Positions 16,550 through 25,845 of a stretch of 64,000 nt of DNA are shown here, piece by piece. Positions within the stretch are counted from its first letter, which is position 1. Each line of letters opens with the position of its first letter. The notes under the pieces were generated by a model. It worked only from the letters and a program-made list of their open reading frames with translations, was not told the DNA's origin and made no database searches. Source of the stretch: Fen-183 sp036504335 (GTDB lineage: Bacteria; Acidobacteriota; Thermoanaerobaculia; UBA5066); NCBI GenBank assembly GCA_036504335.1, contig DASXVJ010000017.1, forward strand, positions 124,001-188,000, read 5' to 3'. Made by a program: the position numbers and the translations under genes.

Positions 16550-18868
16550 CTACTCGAACGCGATGCGGTCGACCGCGACGCCGAGGGCGCGGGTGTCGTC
16601 GCCCTTGCCGAGCGCCTTCGGGACCTCCGTGGCCGCCTGGATCCCGATCCGCGCGCACTCGAGGCGTGAGAGGAATCCGGCCGCAACCGGCGCGAGAGGC
16701 GCCGAGACCTCGACGAGGCCCGTTCCCACGCGCACCGCGGCCGCGAAAACCCCATTCACGTAGATCGCGACGTCCTTCGGCGCCGCGACGGCGCGCGCGC
16801 GAAGCACGACGCGCACCGGTGCGAAGCCGGGGTGCGGCGCCCAGGCGAGAGAGGCGGACCCTCTCGTCCAGCGGAGGTCGAGGCCGGTGTCCGCGATCTT
16901 CTCCCGCTGCCAGAAGCCGTCCGGATCGTAGCGGCCGTCGTCCGGCGCCCCGATATCGGCCACGACGCGCGCGCCCTGACGCATCCACGCGTGCTCGGGC
17001 GGACGCGAGAACGTGGTCTCGAGGAACGTGAAGCAGCCCTTCGGGGGCCGCGACGCGCCGGGAGCAAGCGGAAGGTCCACGGGCCGGTCGCAGGTAATCA
17101 CGTACTCCGCCGGCCCGGGCATCGGCCCGAAGACGGGGCGGTCGAGGATCGTGACGTCGAACGCCCCGGGCTCGAGGACGCGCGTCACGAGGATCCTCCC
17201 CGTGCCCGCTTCGGAAACGGTGAGCGTCGTCGGACCCGCCGTGCCCGGGCGCTCGCCCGCGAGCGTCGCGGAAAGCGGGCCCTGGTCCTGCGCGACGAGG
17301 AGACGCGCGGAAGGCCCGGCCCAGCGGAACGAGGGCTTACCAGGCGCGCTTTCCTTCGGCCCGAACCCGGGACCGAAGAGCGGCGGCGCGGGGTCGCGGA
17401 CCGCGACGACGAGGAGGCGCCGGTTGCCGAGCATCTCGGCCACGCGGCCGCCGCGCAGCCATGTCTTCCAGAGCGGGTCGCGGCGGTCCGGCGGCTCGGG
17501 CTCGGCCGTGAAGTCCGCGAGACGCACGAGGCGCTTGTTCGTCTGGCGCGGCGCCGAGGCGATCTCCGCGTCGGTGTAACCCCATACGACGAACCGGCCC
17601 TCCCAGCGCTCGGTCCGGAGGAAGGAATGGAAGTCCTCGTCCGCGACGATCGTCTCGCGGCCCGGGTGGACCCATCGCTCGAGTGCCCGGATCGCGGCGA
17701 TCGGCGGGGTCTCCTCGTGCGCGCTCGCCACGACGTCGGGCCACGCTTCGCGGGCGTAGAGGCCCGCCGCGAGGAGCGCCGCGCCGAAGGCGAGCGGCCC
17801 CTTCCGGAGGACGCCCTCCAGCCCCGCGCCCACCGCGAGCGCGAGCACGACGGCGAACGGGACCGAGTAGCGGGACATGGCGCGGCTGTGCAGGAACCAG
17901 AGCGACAGGAACGTCGGCACGAGGATCACGAGCAGGTCCACGACGCCCCGGCGCCGCCTGAGGAGGAGCGCGACGAGCCCGATCGCCGCGACGAGAAACA
18001 CGGCGGCCGCGCGCCGCGGCGAGAGGAAGTCGCGCACGAGGAACGAGTCCGCGAACGTTCCGAACGTGCCGGTCGCGAAGGCGAGCGCGCGGAAGCCCGC
18101 GCGCTCGGAGAGGGACGCCACGAGCCCGGCCCAGCCACCCGCCTGGGCGAAGAGCCAGGCGGTCCAGGCGGCAGTCCCGGCGGCTCCAGCCCCGAGGAAC
18201 GAGACCACGGCGTCGCGGCGGTCCCACCGGTATGCGAGGCGGCCGATCCAGAGGAGAAGCGCCGGCCCGAACGCGAGGACGAGGTGGGGCCGCACGCCCG
18301 CCCCTGCGGCGGCGAGGAGCCCCGCCGCGATGCACAGAAGGCGCGCGCGGCGGGCGGCGATCATCTCGCGCCAGCGCGTCTGGTTCGGGGAGCGGCGCTC
18401 GTCGGCGAGCGCGAGACACGCGAGGGCGCCGAGGAAGAGGGCCGTGGCCGGGGTGTCCGAGAACGCGCGGCCGCCGTTCACCCAGACGACGGGAAGCGCC
18501 GCCGCGAAGACGACGCCCGACAGCGCCGCCCACCCGCCCACGATGCGGCAGCCCCACGCCCAGAGCGCGAAGAACCCGGCGGCGGCGAGAATCGTCGACG
18601 CCGTCGCGAGGGCGTTGAAAGGCGTCACGCAGAGCGGCAGGAACGCGCGTCCGAGGAGGATCCACACCGGAAAGCCGGGCGCCTGCGGCGAGAGGTCGAA
18701 GAGGTCGAAGTGCGTCACGGCGCCTGCGAAGACGGCCTCGTCGATCTCTCCCGGCGATGCGGCGATCGCGAAGAAGCGCGAAGCGGCGACGCCGCCGAGC
18801 ACGAGCCACACGAGGGCCTGCGGGGGCCGCCGCCGCCGCTCGCCGGCCCGCCCGATCCGACCTCTCAC
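16550..18868 (-). CDS. Glycosyltransferase-like multipass membrane protein (GT39/PMT superfamily type)
   Basis: A 772-residue protein with about ten hydrophobic spans in the first 400 residues and a large soluble C-terminal region. The early acidic motif SPGEIDEAVFAGAV after TM1 and PQAPGFPVWILLGRAFLP resemble the first loop of dolichyl-phosphate-mannose transferase-like enzymes. The C-terminus (from about residue 480) is beta-rich and may bind a glycan. The acceptor is unknown. Its GTG start is 77 bases from the divergent pcnB start. Confidence 0.65.
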   Translation of the reverse strand: MRGRIGRAGERRRRPPQALVWLVLGGVAASRFFAIAASPGEIDEAVFAGAVTHFDLFDLSPQAPGFPVWILLGRAFLPLCVTPFNALATASTILAAAGFFALWAWGCRIVGGWAALSGVVFAAALPVVWVNGGRAFSDTPATALFLGALACLALADERRSPNQTRWREMIAARRARLLCIAAGLLAAAGAGVRPHLVLAFGPALLLWIGRLAYRWDRRDAVVSFLGAGAAGTAAWTAWLFAQAGGWAGLVASLSERAGFRALAFATGTFGTFADSFLVRDFLSPRRAAAVFLVAAIGLVALLLRRRRGVVDLLVILVPTFLSLWFLHSRAMSRYSVPFAVVLALAVGAGLEGVLRKGPLAFGAALLAAGLYAREAWPDVVASAHEETPPIAAIRALERWVHPGRETIVADEDFHSFLRTERWEGRFVVWGYTDAEIASAPRQTNKRLVRLADFTAEPEPPDRRDPLWKTWLRGGRVAEMLGNRRLLVVAVRDPAPPLFGPGFGPKESAPGKPSFRWAGPSARLLVAQDQGPLSATLAGERPGTAGPTTLTVSEAGTGRILVTRVLEPGAFDVTILDRPVFGPMPGPAEYVITCDRPVDLPLAPGASRPPKGCFTFLETTFSRPPEHAWMRQGARVVADIGAPDDGRYDPDGFWQREKIADTGLDLRWTRGSASLAWAPHPGFAPVRVVLRARAVAAPKDVAIYVNGVFAAAVRVGTGLVEVSAPLAPVAAGFLSRLECARIGIQAATEVPKALGKGDDTRALGVAVDRIAFE

Positions 18869-18944
18869 ACCGGGAAGTGTTCCATTTTTCGGCCCGCTTC
18901 GAAACCGTTACAATGCAGGGGATGTCGTTCCGGCAGCCCGCGGG

Positions 18945-20309
18945 ATGACCGTTCCCCGCATCCTCCCTCGCGCCGAGCACCCCATTTCGCGCGGATACAT
19001 CGATCCCGACGCTCTTCGGGTGCTCTACCGGCTGCATCGCGCCGGCTTCAAGGCGTATCTCGTGGGCGGCTCGGTGCGCGACCTCATGACGGGCCGTACG
19101 CCCAAGGACTTCGACGTCGGCACGGACGCCAAGCCGCAGGAGGTCCGGCGCCTGTTCCGGAACTCGCGCGTGATCGGGCGGCGCTTCCGCCTCGTCCACA
19201 TCCTCTTCGAGGGGGGCAAGTTCGTCGAGGTGTCCACGTTCCGCAAGACGCCCGATGCCGTGCAGGGCGAGCAGGGGCAGGAGGGGGACGAGGATCTCCT
19301 GATCCGCTCGGACAACATCTTCGGGGCGCCCGAGGAGGACGCGGTCCGCCGCGACTTCACGATCAACGGGCTCTTCTACGACATCTCGACCTACGCCGTC
19401 CTCGATTACGTCGGCGGCGTCGACGACCTCGGCGCCCGCGTCGTGCGCACGATCGGCGATCCGCTCATCCGGTTCCGCGAGGACCCGGTGCGCATGCTCC
19501 GGGCGTGCGAATTCGCGGCGCGGCTTTCCTTCGAGATGGCGCCCGACCTGCGGGCGGCGATCGACGAGCTCCGCCGCGAGGTGACGAAGAGCGCCGCCCC
19601 GCGCGTCACCGAGGAGCTCCTCGATCCGCTCCGCCGCGGCTGGGGGCACGACACGTACCGCCTCTGGTCGGGAACCGGCCTCTTCGGCGCGCTTCTGCCG
19701 GAGGTGGACGGCGAGGCGGGCGTGCACGCGCCCGAGGGACCGGCGAAGGACGGATTCTGGGCGATGCTGCGCGAGGCGGACGCCCGCACCGCGGGCGGCG
19801 AGCGGCTCGACGACGCGGCGCTCCTCGGCGTGCTCTTCCTCCCCGTCGTCCTCGCGGCCGTGCGGCGGCGCGGGCGCCCGAACGCGATCGCGGGGCCCGA
19901 GCAGATCCTCCTCGTCCTCGAGGACGCCGTGAACCCGCTCGCGATCCGGATGTCGCTCCCGAACCACACGACGCACACGCTCAAGCAGGCGCTCTACACG
20001 ATGGGGCGCCTCACGTCGACGCGCCCGGCCGAGCCTGCCGCGCGCCGTCTCGTGGGCCGCCCGTATTTCCCCGCCGCGGTGACGCTCCTTTCCCTTTATG
20101 CGAAGGCGACGAACCGCTATCGCGAGGCTGCCGCCGCGTGGGAGGAGGTCGTCTCGCGCGGGGCCGGGACCCGCGTCCTGCACGGGACCCCGTTTCCCGA
20201 CGCCCTCGTGCCGCCGCCCGGGCCCGGGCCGCTCGCCGCGGCCGCAGGCCCTGCGCGCCGCAAGCGCCGCCGCCGCGGGCGCGGCCCGCGCCCCGCGGCC
20301 ACGGCCTGA
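18945..20309 (+). CDS. pcnB: Poly(A) polymerase I / tRNA nucleotidyltransferase family protein
   Basis: Adds nucleotides to RNA 3' ends. The class II nucleotidyltransferase head is clear: YLVGGSVRDLMTGR, KDFDVGTDA with the metal-binding aspartates, RRDFTINGLFYD and FREDPVRMLRACEFAARL. The PcnB type is favoured over CCA-adding enzyme by the poly(A)-polymerase-like spacing and the very basic C-terminal tail (RRKRRRRGRGPR), but that is a judgement. It is 454 residues, started at ATG 18945. Confidence 0.88.
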   Translation: MTVPRILPRAEHPISRGYIDPDALRVLYRLHRAGFKAYLVGGSVRDLMTGRTPKDFDVGTDAKPQEVRRLFRNSRVIGRRFRLVHILFEGGKFVEVSTFRKTPDAVQGEQGQEGDEDLLIRSDNIFGAPEEDAVRRDFTINGLFYDISTYAVLDYVGGVDDLGARVVRTIGDPLIRFREDPVRMLRACEFAARLSFEMAPDLRAAIDELRREVTKSAAPRVTEELLDPLRRGWGHDTYRLWSGTGLFGALLPEVDGEAGVHAPEGPAKDGFWAMLREADARTAGGERLDDAALLGVLFLPVVLAAVRRRGRPNAIAGPEQILLVLEDAVNPLAIRMSLPNHTTHTLKQALYTMGRLTSTRPAEPAARRLVGRPYFPAAVTLLSLYAKATNRYREAAAAWEEVVSRGAGTRVLHGTPFPDALVPPPGPGPLAAAAGPARRKRRRRGRGPRPAATA

Positions 20310-20313
20310 CCCC

Positions 20314-21084
20314 TCAGCGCCCGCGGCGCTCGAGCCAGTCGGCGAGGTCCGATTCCACGCGCGGGTAGTCGCCGCGCACGGCCTCGCGCATCGCCTCCCC
20401 GGCGGGCGTTCCCTCTCCGAGGCGGTCGAGCAGGTGGCCGATCGCGCCGGGGCCGCGCGTGTCCCGCAGCATCTCGACCGCGGCGAGCGCGACGACGTAG
20501 CTCGTCCGCACCTGCCCGGTCGAGAAGCGCCGGAAGGAGCCCTCCAGCGACGAGAGGCCGAACGTGTTCTCACGCCTCCAGCCTTCGAGAAGCGCGCCCG
20601 TGTACGGAGCGGACGTCTTGCCCTCCTCGAGCTGGGCGAGACCCTCGTGGAGCCAGACGGGGGCGCGCCCGTTCGTCCGGGCGGCGACGAACGCGTGCGT
20701 CATCTCGTGCTTGAGCACGGCCATGAGTTGCGGCGTGACGCCCGTGAGGCCCTGCGCCGGGACGCGAACCTTCCCGTCGAAGAGTCCGCCCGACCAGTCA
20801 GGCGCCTGGGTGGCGAGCCGCCAGTCGCGCTCGGCGTAAACGACGACCTCGACCTTGCGGGGCGGAGCCGACCCGAGGTCCTGTACGAGATCCGCGTATG
20901 CGCGCTCGAGCGCGGCGAGGAGAGAACGCTCGACGCCGGGCTCGAGCCGCTGGCCGTCGTAGACGAGGAGAACGCTCGAGCTCGCGCGCTCGGAGAACCG
21001 CTCCTCGACGCGCCCCTGCTGTGCGGCCGCGGACGCGGCCGCGAAACACACGAACGCGAATGCCGTTGTCGCACGCCGCGCCAT
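20314..21084 (-). CDS. Secreted gluzincin-type zinc protease (peptidase MA-like)
   Basis: A 256-residue protein with a signal peptide (ARRATTAFAFVCFAAASAAAQ) and the zinc motif LKHEMTHAFVAARTNG (HExxH), with the third ligand probably in WLHEGLAQLEEG. This layout matches the peptidase MA-like group of gluzincins. It ends four bases from the pcnB stop and is divergent from the serine hydrolase, with only 17 bases between the starts. Confidence 0.78.
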   Translation of the reverse strand: MARRATTAFAFVCFAAASAAAQQGRVEERFSERASSSVLLVYDGQRLEPGVERSLLAALERAYADLVQDLGSAPPRKVEVVVYAERDWRLATQAPDWSGGLFDGKVRVPAQGLTGVTPQLMAVLKHEMTHAFVAARTNGRAPVWLHEGLAQLEEGKTSAPYTGALLEGWRRENTFGLSSLEGSFRRFSTGQVRTSYVVALAAVEMLRDTRGPGAIGHLLDRLGEGTPAGEAMREAVRGDYPRVESDLADWLERRGR

Positions 21085-21101
21085 GCGCTCATCATAGGCG
21101 G

Positions 21102-22229
21102 GTGAAGAGGAAAGATTTTCTTCGAGTGGTCCCGTGCCGGTCGCCGGCGCTCGTCTTCGCGGGGCTGCTCCTCGCGACCGCGCCGTCGTACGGCCGTCCG
21201 CCGGCAGGTCAGGCGGGCGATCGCGGCCCGGCGTCCCCCTCTTCCCCTTCAAAGAAATCCCTCTCTTCGTCCCCCTCCTCGGACCTCTCCCGCCTCGCCG
21301 AGGCCGCCGTGAAGGACGGCCGGACCGCCGGCATCTCGTTCGTCGTGACGAAGGGTGGCGTCGTCGTCTCCTCGGGAGCGTACGGCTTCGCGGACCTCGA
21401 GAACCGGGTGCCCGCGAACGTCGACACGGTCTACGCGATCGGCTCGCTCACGAAGACGTTCACGGCCGCGGCGGTCCTCGCCCTCGCCGACGACGGCAAG
21501 CTCTCGCTCGACGACCCGCTGGGGCGTTTCGTCCCGTCCTTCCAAGAGCCGGGCCGGAGCGCCACCGTGCGCCAGCTCCTCAATCACACGTCTGGCATCC
21601 GGAGCATGACGAGCCTCGGCCCGCGTTACTGGGCCCAGTCCGGCCGGGAGATCGAGCCCGCGGACCTCGTCGCGCTCTTCGCCAACGAGCCCTCCGACTT
21701 CCCACCGGGGACTGCGTACCGGTACAGCAACTCGGGCTACGTGCTGCTCGGTCTCGTGGTCGAGAAGGCGTCCGGAATGCCGTGGGGCGCGTTCGTGGCG
21801 AAGCGCTTTCTCGTGCCGCTCGGGCTTTCCGGAACCCGCGACGGCCAGACTGCCGATCTCGTCCCCGGCCGGGCGCGCGGGTACTCGCGAACGAAGGCCG
21901 GCGGCTTCGAGAATGCCTGGCACGTGAGCCTCACTCAGGGCTACGCCGCCGGCGCCCTCCTTTCGACCGCCCCGGACGTCGCGGCGTGGATGCGGCGGCT
22001 CACGAACGCCCAAGGCGTGGGCGTCGACACGTTCGCGGGCCGGAAGCGCCTCTTCCACGGCGGCGGGCTCCCGGGCTTCGACGCGTGGGCCGCGCACGTC
22101 CCCGGCGACGATCTCGTCGTGGCGGTCCTCTGCAACACGGACGGCGACGTCGCGATGGAGGTCGCGGACGCCATCGCCGGCCTCGTCCTCGGAGTGCCGG
22201 GTGCGAAGACCGTGCGACCCAGGCCCTGA
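21102..22229 (+). CDS. Serine hydrolase, beta-lactamase/class C family
   Basis: A 375-residue exported protein. SLTKTF (SxxK nucleophile), YRYSNSGY (YxN) and FHGGG (HxG in place of KTG) are the three active-site motifs of beta-lactamase-like serine hydrolases and D-aminopeptidases. The hydrophobic signal (SPALVFAGLLLATAPSYG) is followed by a Ser/Pro/Lys-rich linker (SPSSPSKKSLSSSPSS) encoded by a dispersed-motif arm. The GTG at 21102 is itself within the motif's purine tract. Its substrate is unknown; antibiotic hydrolysis is not implied. Confidence 0.85.
   Translation: MKRKDFLRVVPCRSPALVFAGLLLATAPSYGRPPAGQAGDRGPASPSSPSKKSLSSSPSSDLSRLAEAAVKDGRTAGISFVVTKGGVVVSSGAYGFADLENRVPANVDTVYAIGSLTKTFTAAAVLALADDGKLSLDDPLGRFVPSFQEPGRSATVRQLLNHTSGIRSMTSLGPRYWAQSGREIEPADLVALFANEPSDFPPGTAYRYSNSGYVLLGLVVEKASGMPWGAFVAKRFLVPLGLSGTRDGQTADLVPGRARGYSRTKAGGFENAWHVSLTQGYAAGALLSTAPDVAAWMRRLTNAQGVGVDTFAGRKRLFHGGGLPGFDAWAAHVPGDDLVVAVLCNTDGDVAMEVADAIAGLVLGVPGAKTVRPRP
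21106..21262. repeat. Inverted motif pair spanning the start and signal peptide of the serine hydrolase
   Basis: The forward arm AAAGATTTTCTTCGAGTGGT (21111-21130) shares the variant TTCTTCGAGTGGTC with the queA outer copy. The reverse arm is CTTCCCCTTCAAAGAAATCC (21241-21260). The arms bracket the signal peptide coding region. Confidence 0.7.
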
Positions 22230-22236
22230 GCCGGAC

Positions 22237-23223
22237 TCAGCGATCGAGAACGCGCAGTTCGATCGAGACGACGTCGGAAAGCCCGCGCCCCGGCGCGGCG
22301 ACGAGGCGCGGCACGGCGCCGGAGACGTCGAGAGAGGGAGACGAGGAAGAAGAGATTTCTGCGAATGAGAATACGGAGACGGCGCCGCTGGAGGACGCGA
22401 CGATCACCACCGCGGCTCCGGGGTTTTCAGCGAGGGGGACGACCTTCGAAAGCGTAAGGGGTCCGCCTTCGGCAAGGGCGCGGAGCTCCGCGAGGTCGTA
22501 TTTCTTCGAAAGTGAAGTGGGGCTGATCACTTCGAGCGCCGGCGGCCCCTGAACCGGGGCCTCGTTTTTCATCTTCAAAGAAGAACCACCGACTCCCGTT
22601 GCTCCGCCTGCGGCAGGCGCGGCGAGGGGGGCGGCAGCCGCCGCCTCCCGCTCCCTTCCGAAGATCGAGATCTCGCCTGCCGCGCCTTTCCCTTCCTCCC
22701 GCCACTCGAGCGTCTGCGGCGAGAGCGACATCGTGACCGCGAGGGGCGCGTTCGCCGCCGGCGAGAAGCAGGTTGCCGCGGCCGTGCCGCCCGCCCAGTG
22801 GCCGGCGGGCGCCTTCGCGAGCGTCATGCGGCACTCGGGCCGCTCGCGCACGTCGCGCTCCGTGAAGACCGAGAGCGCCTCCGGCTCGCGCCACTTGCCG
22901 CGCACGCCCGCGAGGTCGCGGGGCTCGTACACGCGGACTGCCACCCGCGCACCGTCGGCCTCCAGCTTCAGGAAGCGCTGGAGGAACGGAGCGTCGGGAA
23001 GCGCGGACTTCGCGGCCTCGAGGTAGAAGACCGGCGCGTCGACCGCGATCCTGTTCTTCGGGACGGCGGCGACCGAGAAGCGGACGCTCGCCGAGGGATC
23101 ACGCGACACGAAGACTCCCGGGAGGAGGCCGGCGACCTCGGCGACCGCGGGGGAAGGCTCGGCCGCCCGCACGCCGGCAGCCGGGAGGATCAGCGCGGCG
23201 GCGAGCGCCGCGCGGAAGCTCAC
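22237..23223 (-). CDS. Secreted protein with a CpcT/CpeT-like N-terminal domain
   Basis: A 328-residue protein with a signal peptide (SFRAALAAALILPAAGVRA). Residues 30-165 resemble the CpeT/CpcT fold: VFYLEAAKSALPDAPFLQRF, then PECRMTLAKAPAGHWAGGT ending in ATCF. The remainder is low-complexity (Ala, Ser, Gly) and contains dispersed-motif arms encoding SSLKMKN, SPTSLSKKYDL and FSFAEISSSSSP. A chromophore-lyase role is not implied. The GTG start overlaps the typA stop. Confidence 0.6.
   Translation of the reverse strand: MSFRAALAAALILPAAGVRAAEPSPAVAEVAGLLPGVFVSRDPSASVRFSVAAVPKNRIAVDAPVFYLEAAKSALPDAPFLQRFLKLEADGARVAVRVYEPRDLAGVRGKWREPEALSVFTERDVRERPECRMTLAKAPAGHWAGGTAAATCFSPAANAPLAVTMSLSPQTLEWREEGKGAAGEISIFGREREAAAAAPLAAPAAGGATGVGGSSLKMKNEAPVQGPPALEVISPTSLSKKYDLAELRALAEGGPLTLSKVVPLAENPGAAVVIVASSSGAVSVFSFAEISSSSSPSLDVSGAVPRLVAAPGRGLSDVVSIELRVLDR
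22350..22372. repeat. Single forward copy of the dispersed motif
   Basis: AGAGATTTCTGCGAATGAGA (22351-22370), preceded by a GAGAGAGGGAGACGAGGAAG purine tract. No convincing partner was found; CCTTCGAAAG at 22443-22452 is a possible partial one. Confidence 0.4.
22495..22590. repeat. Inverted motif pair in the CpeT-like gene
   Basis: Forward arm TTTCTTCGAAAGTGAAGTGG (22501-22520) and reverse arm TTTTCATCTTCAAAGAAGAA (22566-22585) are about 45 bases apart. They encode part of the low-complexity linker. Confidence 0.75.
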
Positions 23224-25061
23224 TCCTCGTCCTCCTCTTCAACCTTGCCCGCGCGTTTCTCGGCGACGCGCCGCATCGAGTGGTCGAGGATGCGTTTCCG
23301 GAGGCGAATGGACTTCGGCGTCACCTCGACGAGCTCGTCGTCCTCGATCCATTCGATCGCGAGCTCGAGCGGCATCAGGCGCGGCGGCGTGAGGCGGATC
23401 GCGAAGTCCGAGCCCGACGAGCGCATGTTCGTGAGGTGCTTCTTGACACACGGATTCACGACGAGGTCGTTCGGCCGGGCGCTCTCGCCGCAGATCATCC
23501 CGCCGTAGACCTCGATGCCGGGCGGCAGGAACAGCGTCGAGCGCTCCTCGAGGCGCTCGAGGGAGTGCGCCGTCGTCTCCCCGGCTTCCTTGCACACCAT
23601 GGCGCCGCGGCCCCGGCCGGTGACCTCACCCTTGAACGGCTCGTAGCCGTGGAAGTTGTGGTACAGGAGGCCCTCGCCCTTCGTGTCCGTCATGAACTCG
23701 TTGCGGTAGCCGAAGAGACCGCGCGTCGGGATGTGAAAGTCGATGCGCACCCGGCCGGAGCCGTGGTTCGTCATGTTCGTCATCTCGGCCTTGCGCTGGC
23801 CGAGCTTCTCGATGACGGTGCCCATGGCCGTCTCGGGGACGTCGATGACGAGATGTTCGATCGGCTCGCAGCTCCGCCCGTCGACCTCCTTCAGGATGAC
23901 CTGCGGGCGCGACAGCGCGAACTCGAAGCCCTCCCGGCGCATCGTCTCGACGGTGATCGCAAGGTGAAGCTCGCCGCGGCCGGAGACGCGGAACGCGTCG
24001 GGGCTGTCCGTCTCTTCGACGCGCATCGCCACGTTCGTGCGGAGCTCCTTCTGGAGGCGCTCGCCGATGTTGCGGCTCGTGACGTACTTGCCCTCGCGGC
24101 CGGCGAACGGCGAATCATTGACCCGGAACATCATGGAGACCGTCGGCTCGTCGACGTTGATCGGCGCGAGAGCGATCGGGTTCTCGAGGTCGGCCAGCGT
24201 CTCGCCGATCGTCACTTCGTCGATGCCCGAGATGACGACGAGGTCGCCGGCCTGCGCCTCCTCGACCTCGGCGCGCCGCAGCCCTTCGAACGCCATGAGC
24301 TTCGCGACCTTGCCCTTCGTGATGGAGCCGTCGAGCTTGCAGACCGAGACCTGCTGCCCGGGCTTGATCGTCCCGTTCACGATGCGGCCGATGAGGAGCC
24401 GGCCGAGGTAGTTGTCGTAGTCGAGCGAGGCCACGAGGAGTTGGAGCGGGGCGGCGGGGTTGCCGCCGGGCTCCGGCACCTCGACGAGGATCGCATCGAG
24501 CAGCGGCCGGACGTCCGTCTCGGTGTGGTCCACCTCGCGGCGCGCGAACCCGTGCTTGGCCGACGTGTACACGATCGGGAAGTCGAGCTGCTCGTCGGTG
24601 GCGCCGAGGTCCACCATGAGGTCGAACACCTCGTCGATGACCTGGTGTGGGCGCGCGTCCGGCCGGTCGATCTTGTTCACGACCACGATCGGCTTGAGGC
24701 CGAGTTCGAAGGCTTTGCGAAGGACAAACCGGGTCTGCGGCATCGTGCCTTCTGCCGCGTCCACGACGAGGAGGACCGCGTCCACCATCTTGAGGACGCG
24801 CTCGACCTCGCCCCCGAAGTCGCTGTGGCCCGGGGTGTCGACGATGTTCACCTTCACCCCGTGGTACCGGATCGAGGTGTTCTTGGCGAGGATCGTGATC
24901 CCGCGCTCTTTCTCGAGGTCGTTGCTGTCCATGATCCGCTCGGTGCCCGAGACGGCCTCGTTGGCGCGGAAGGTGCCGGACTGCTTCAGGAGGCAGTCCA
25001 CGAGCGTGGTCTTGCCATGGTCGACGTGCGCGATGATCGCGATGTTTCGGATTCCGGACAT
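23220..25061 (-). CDS. typA: Translational GTPase TypA/BipA
   Basis: A ribosome-binding GTPase. IAHVDHGKTTLVDCLLKQSG (G1), RGITI (G2), DTPGHSDFGGE (G3), NKIDRPDA (G4) and TSAKHG (G5) are all present. EF-G-like domains and the TypA C-terminal domain follow (GRGRGAMVCKEAGETTAHSL). At 613 residues it has full length, with a short acidic tail. It is followed by the CpeT-like gene with a four-base overlap. Confidence 0.97.
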   Translation of the reverse strand: MSGIRNIAIIAHVDHGKTTLVDCLLKQSGTFRANEAVSGTERIMDSNDLEKERGITILAKNTSIRYHGVKVNIVDTPGHSDFGGEVERVLKMVDAVLLVVDAAEGTMPQTRFVLRKAFELGLKPIVVVNKIDRPDARPHQVIDEVFDLMVDLGATDEQLDFPIVYTSAKHGFARREVDHTETDVRPLLDAILVEVPEPGGNPAAPLQLLVASLDYDNYLGRLLIGRIVNGTIKPGQQVSVCKLDGSITKGKVAKLMAFEGLRRAEVEEAQAGDLVVISGIDEVTIGETLADLENPIALAPINVDEPTVSMMFRVNDSPFAGREGKYVTSRNIGERLQKELRTNVAMRVEETDSPDAFRVSGRGELHLAITVETMRREGFEFALSRPQVILKEVDGRSCEPIEHLVIDVPETAMGTVIEKLGQRKAEMTNMTNHGSGRVRIDFHIPTRGLFGYRNEFMTDTKGEGLLYHNFHGYEPFKGEVTGRGRGAMVCKEAGETTAHSLERLEERSTLFLPPGIEVYGGMICGESARPNDLVVNPCVKKHLTNMRSSGSDFAIRLTPPRLMPLELAIEWIEDDELVEVTPKSIRLRKRILDHSMRRVAEKRAGKVEEEDEE

Positions 25062-25123
25062 GGGACCTGCTTTCGGAGCGCGGGGCCGGAAAGCGGCCGC
25101 TTCGCGGGTCGATGAGGATACCA

Positions 25124-25146
25124 GAGGGAGAGAAGAATTTCTTCGC
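25124..25146. repeat. Single copy of the dispersed motif upstream of typA
   Basis: GGGAGAGAAGAATTTCTTCG (25126-25145) in the 108-base gap between typA and the next minus-strand gene. It has the purine tract and palindromic core but lacks the GTGAATGGGG side, and no partner arm was found. Confidence 0.45.
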
Positions 25147-25169
25147 GGCGCGCGCGGCGGAGTGGGCCG

Positions 25170-25793
25170 CTATTTCTTCTTCAGGGCGCTGACGAGCCAG
25201 GGCACGAAGTCCTTGCCGGGGAGCGCGAGGTCGACGTTCATCGAGACGTCGCCCTCGGGGCGCCGCTGGAAGAGCAGCCGCGCGCGCGTGCCGGCCTCGT
25301 AGTTCACGAGCTCGCGCGAGAGCAGCCGGACTCCGTCGGGGAGGAGCTCGACGTCGAAGGCTCCCACCACGCCGTTCGAGAAGAACCAGGTTGCGACGTA
25401 TTTCCGCTTCTCGCGGTCGTATGCGAACCAGCCTTCCTCCTCGAGAGTCTCCTCGCGCCCCCCCTCGTCGGCGGCGATGAAGGTGCTTCCGCGGACGACG
25501 AAGAACGAGCCCGAGAGCTCGGGGCCGAAACGGGCGACGCGCCCGCCGAACCGGGGGCCGAGGCTCGCGCTTCCCGACCACGACCCCGTCAGGAAGGCCA
25601 GCTCCTGGAACGGTTTCCAGGCTGGAGGGGCCGGAGCGGCGGCCGCCGCCGGCTGGGGCGCCGGCGTCGCGACCGGGGGTGCCGCCTGGCCGGCGGCCGG
25701 CGAGGCGACCGGAGGCACGGCCGTCTGCCCCGCGGCGGTTCCCGCGAAGAACATCAAGCCCATCAGCCACTTCGAGCCCGCGCTCGTGCGCAT
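25170..25793 (-). CDS. Secreted DUF1579-like beta-barrel protein
   Basis: A 207-residue protein with a signal peptide (SKWLMGLMFFAGTAAGQ) and an Ala/Pro-rich linker to about residue 58. A C-terminal domain follows with FLTGSWSGSASLGPRFGG, GSFFVVRGSTF and KRKYVATWFFSNG. This resembles DUF1579/heme-binding-like barrels that often occur in secreted proteins of unknown role. It is divergent from the ECF sigma gene. Confidence 0.6.
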   Translation of the reverse strand: MRTSAGSKWLMGLMFFAGTAAGQTAVPPVASPAAGQAAPPVATPAPQPAAAAAPAPPAWKPFQELAFLTGSWSGSASLGPRFGGRVARFGPELSGSFFVVRGSTFIAADEGGREETLEEEGWFAYDREKRKYVATWFFSNGVVGAFDVELLPDGVRLLSRELVNYEAGTRARLLFQRRPEGDVSMNVDLALPGKDFVPWLVSALKKK

Positions 25794-25825
25794 CGAACCC
25801 CCGCTCCTGGTGGAATGCCCTGTGA

Positions 25826-25831
25826 ATTATA
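25826..25831 (-). promoter_or_regulatory. Candidate -10 box (TATAAT) of the DUF1579-like gene
   Basis: A perfect TATAAT on the minus strand, 33 bases upstream of the gene start, in an AT-rich patch. No clear -35 box precedes it. Confidence 0.35.
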
Positions 25832-25845
25832 GACTCGCGGAGGCC

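Noticed and set aside
21102..22229. Antibiotic-resistance beta-lactamase
   Set aside because: The third motif is HxG rather than KTG and the family includes many peptidases and esterases; nothing supports antibiotic hydrolysis.
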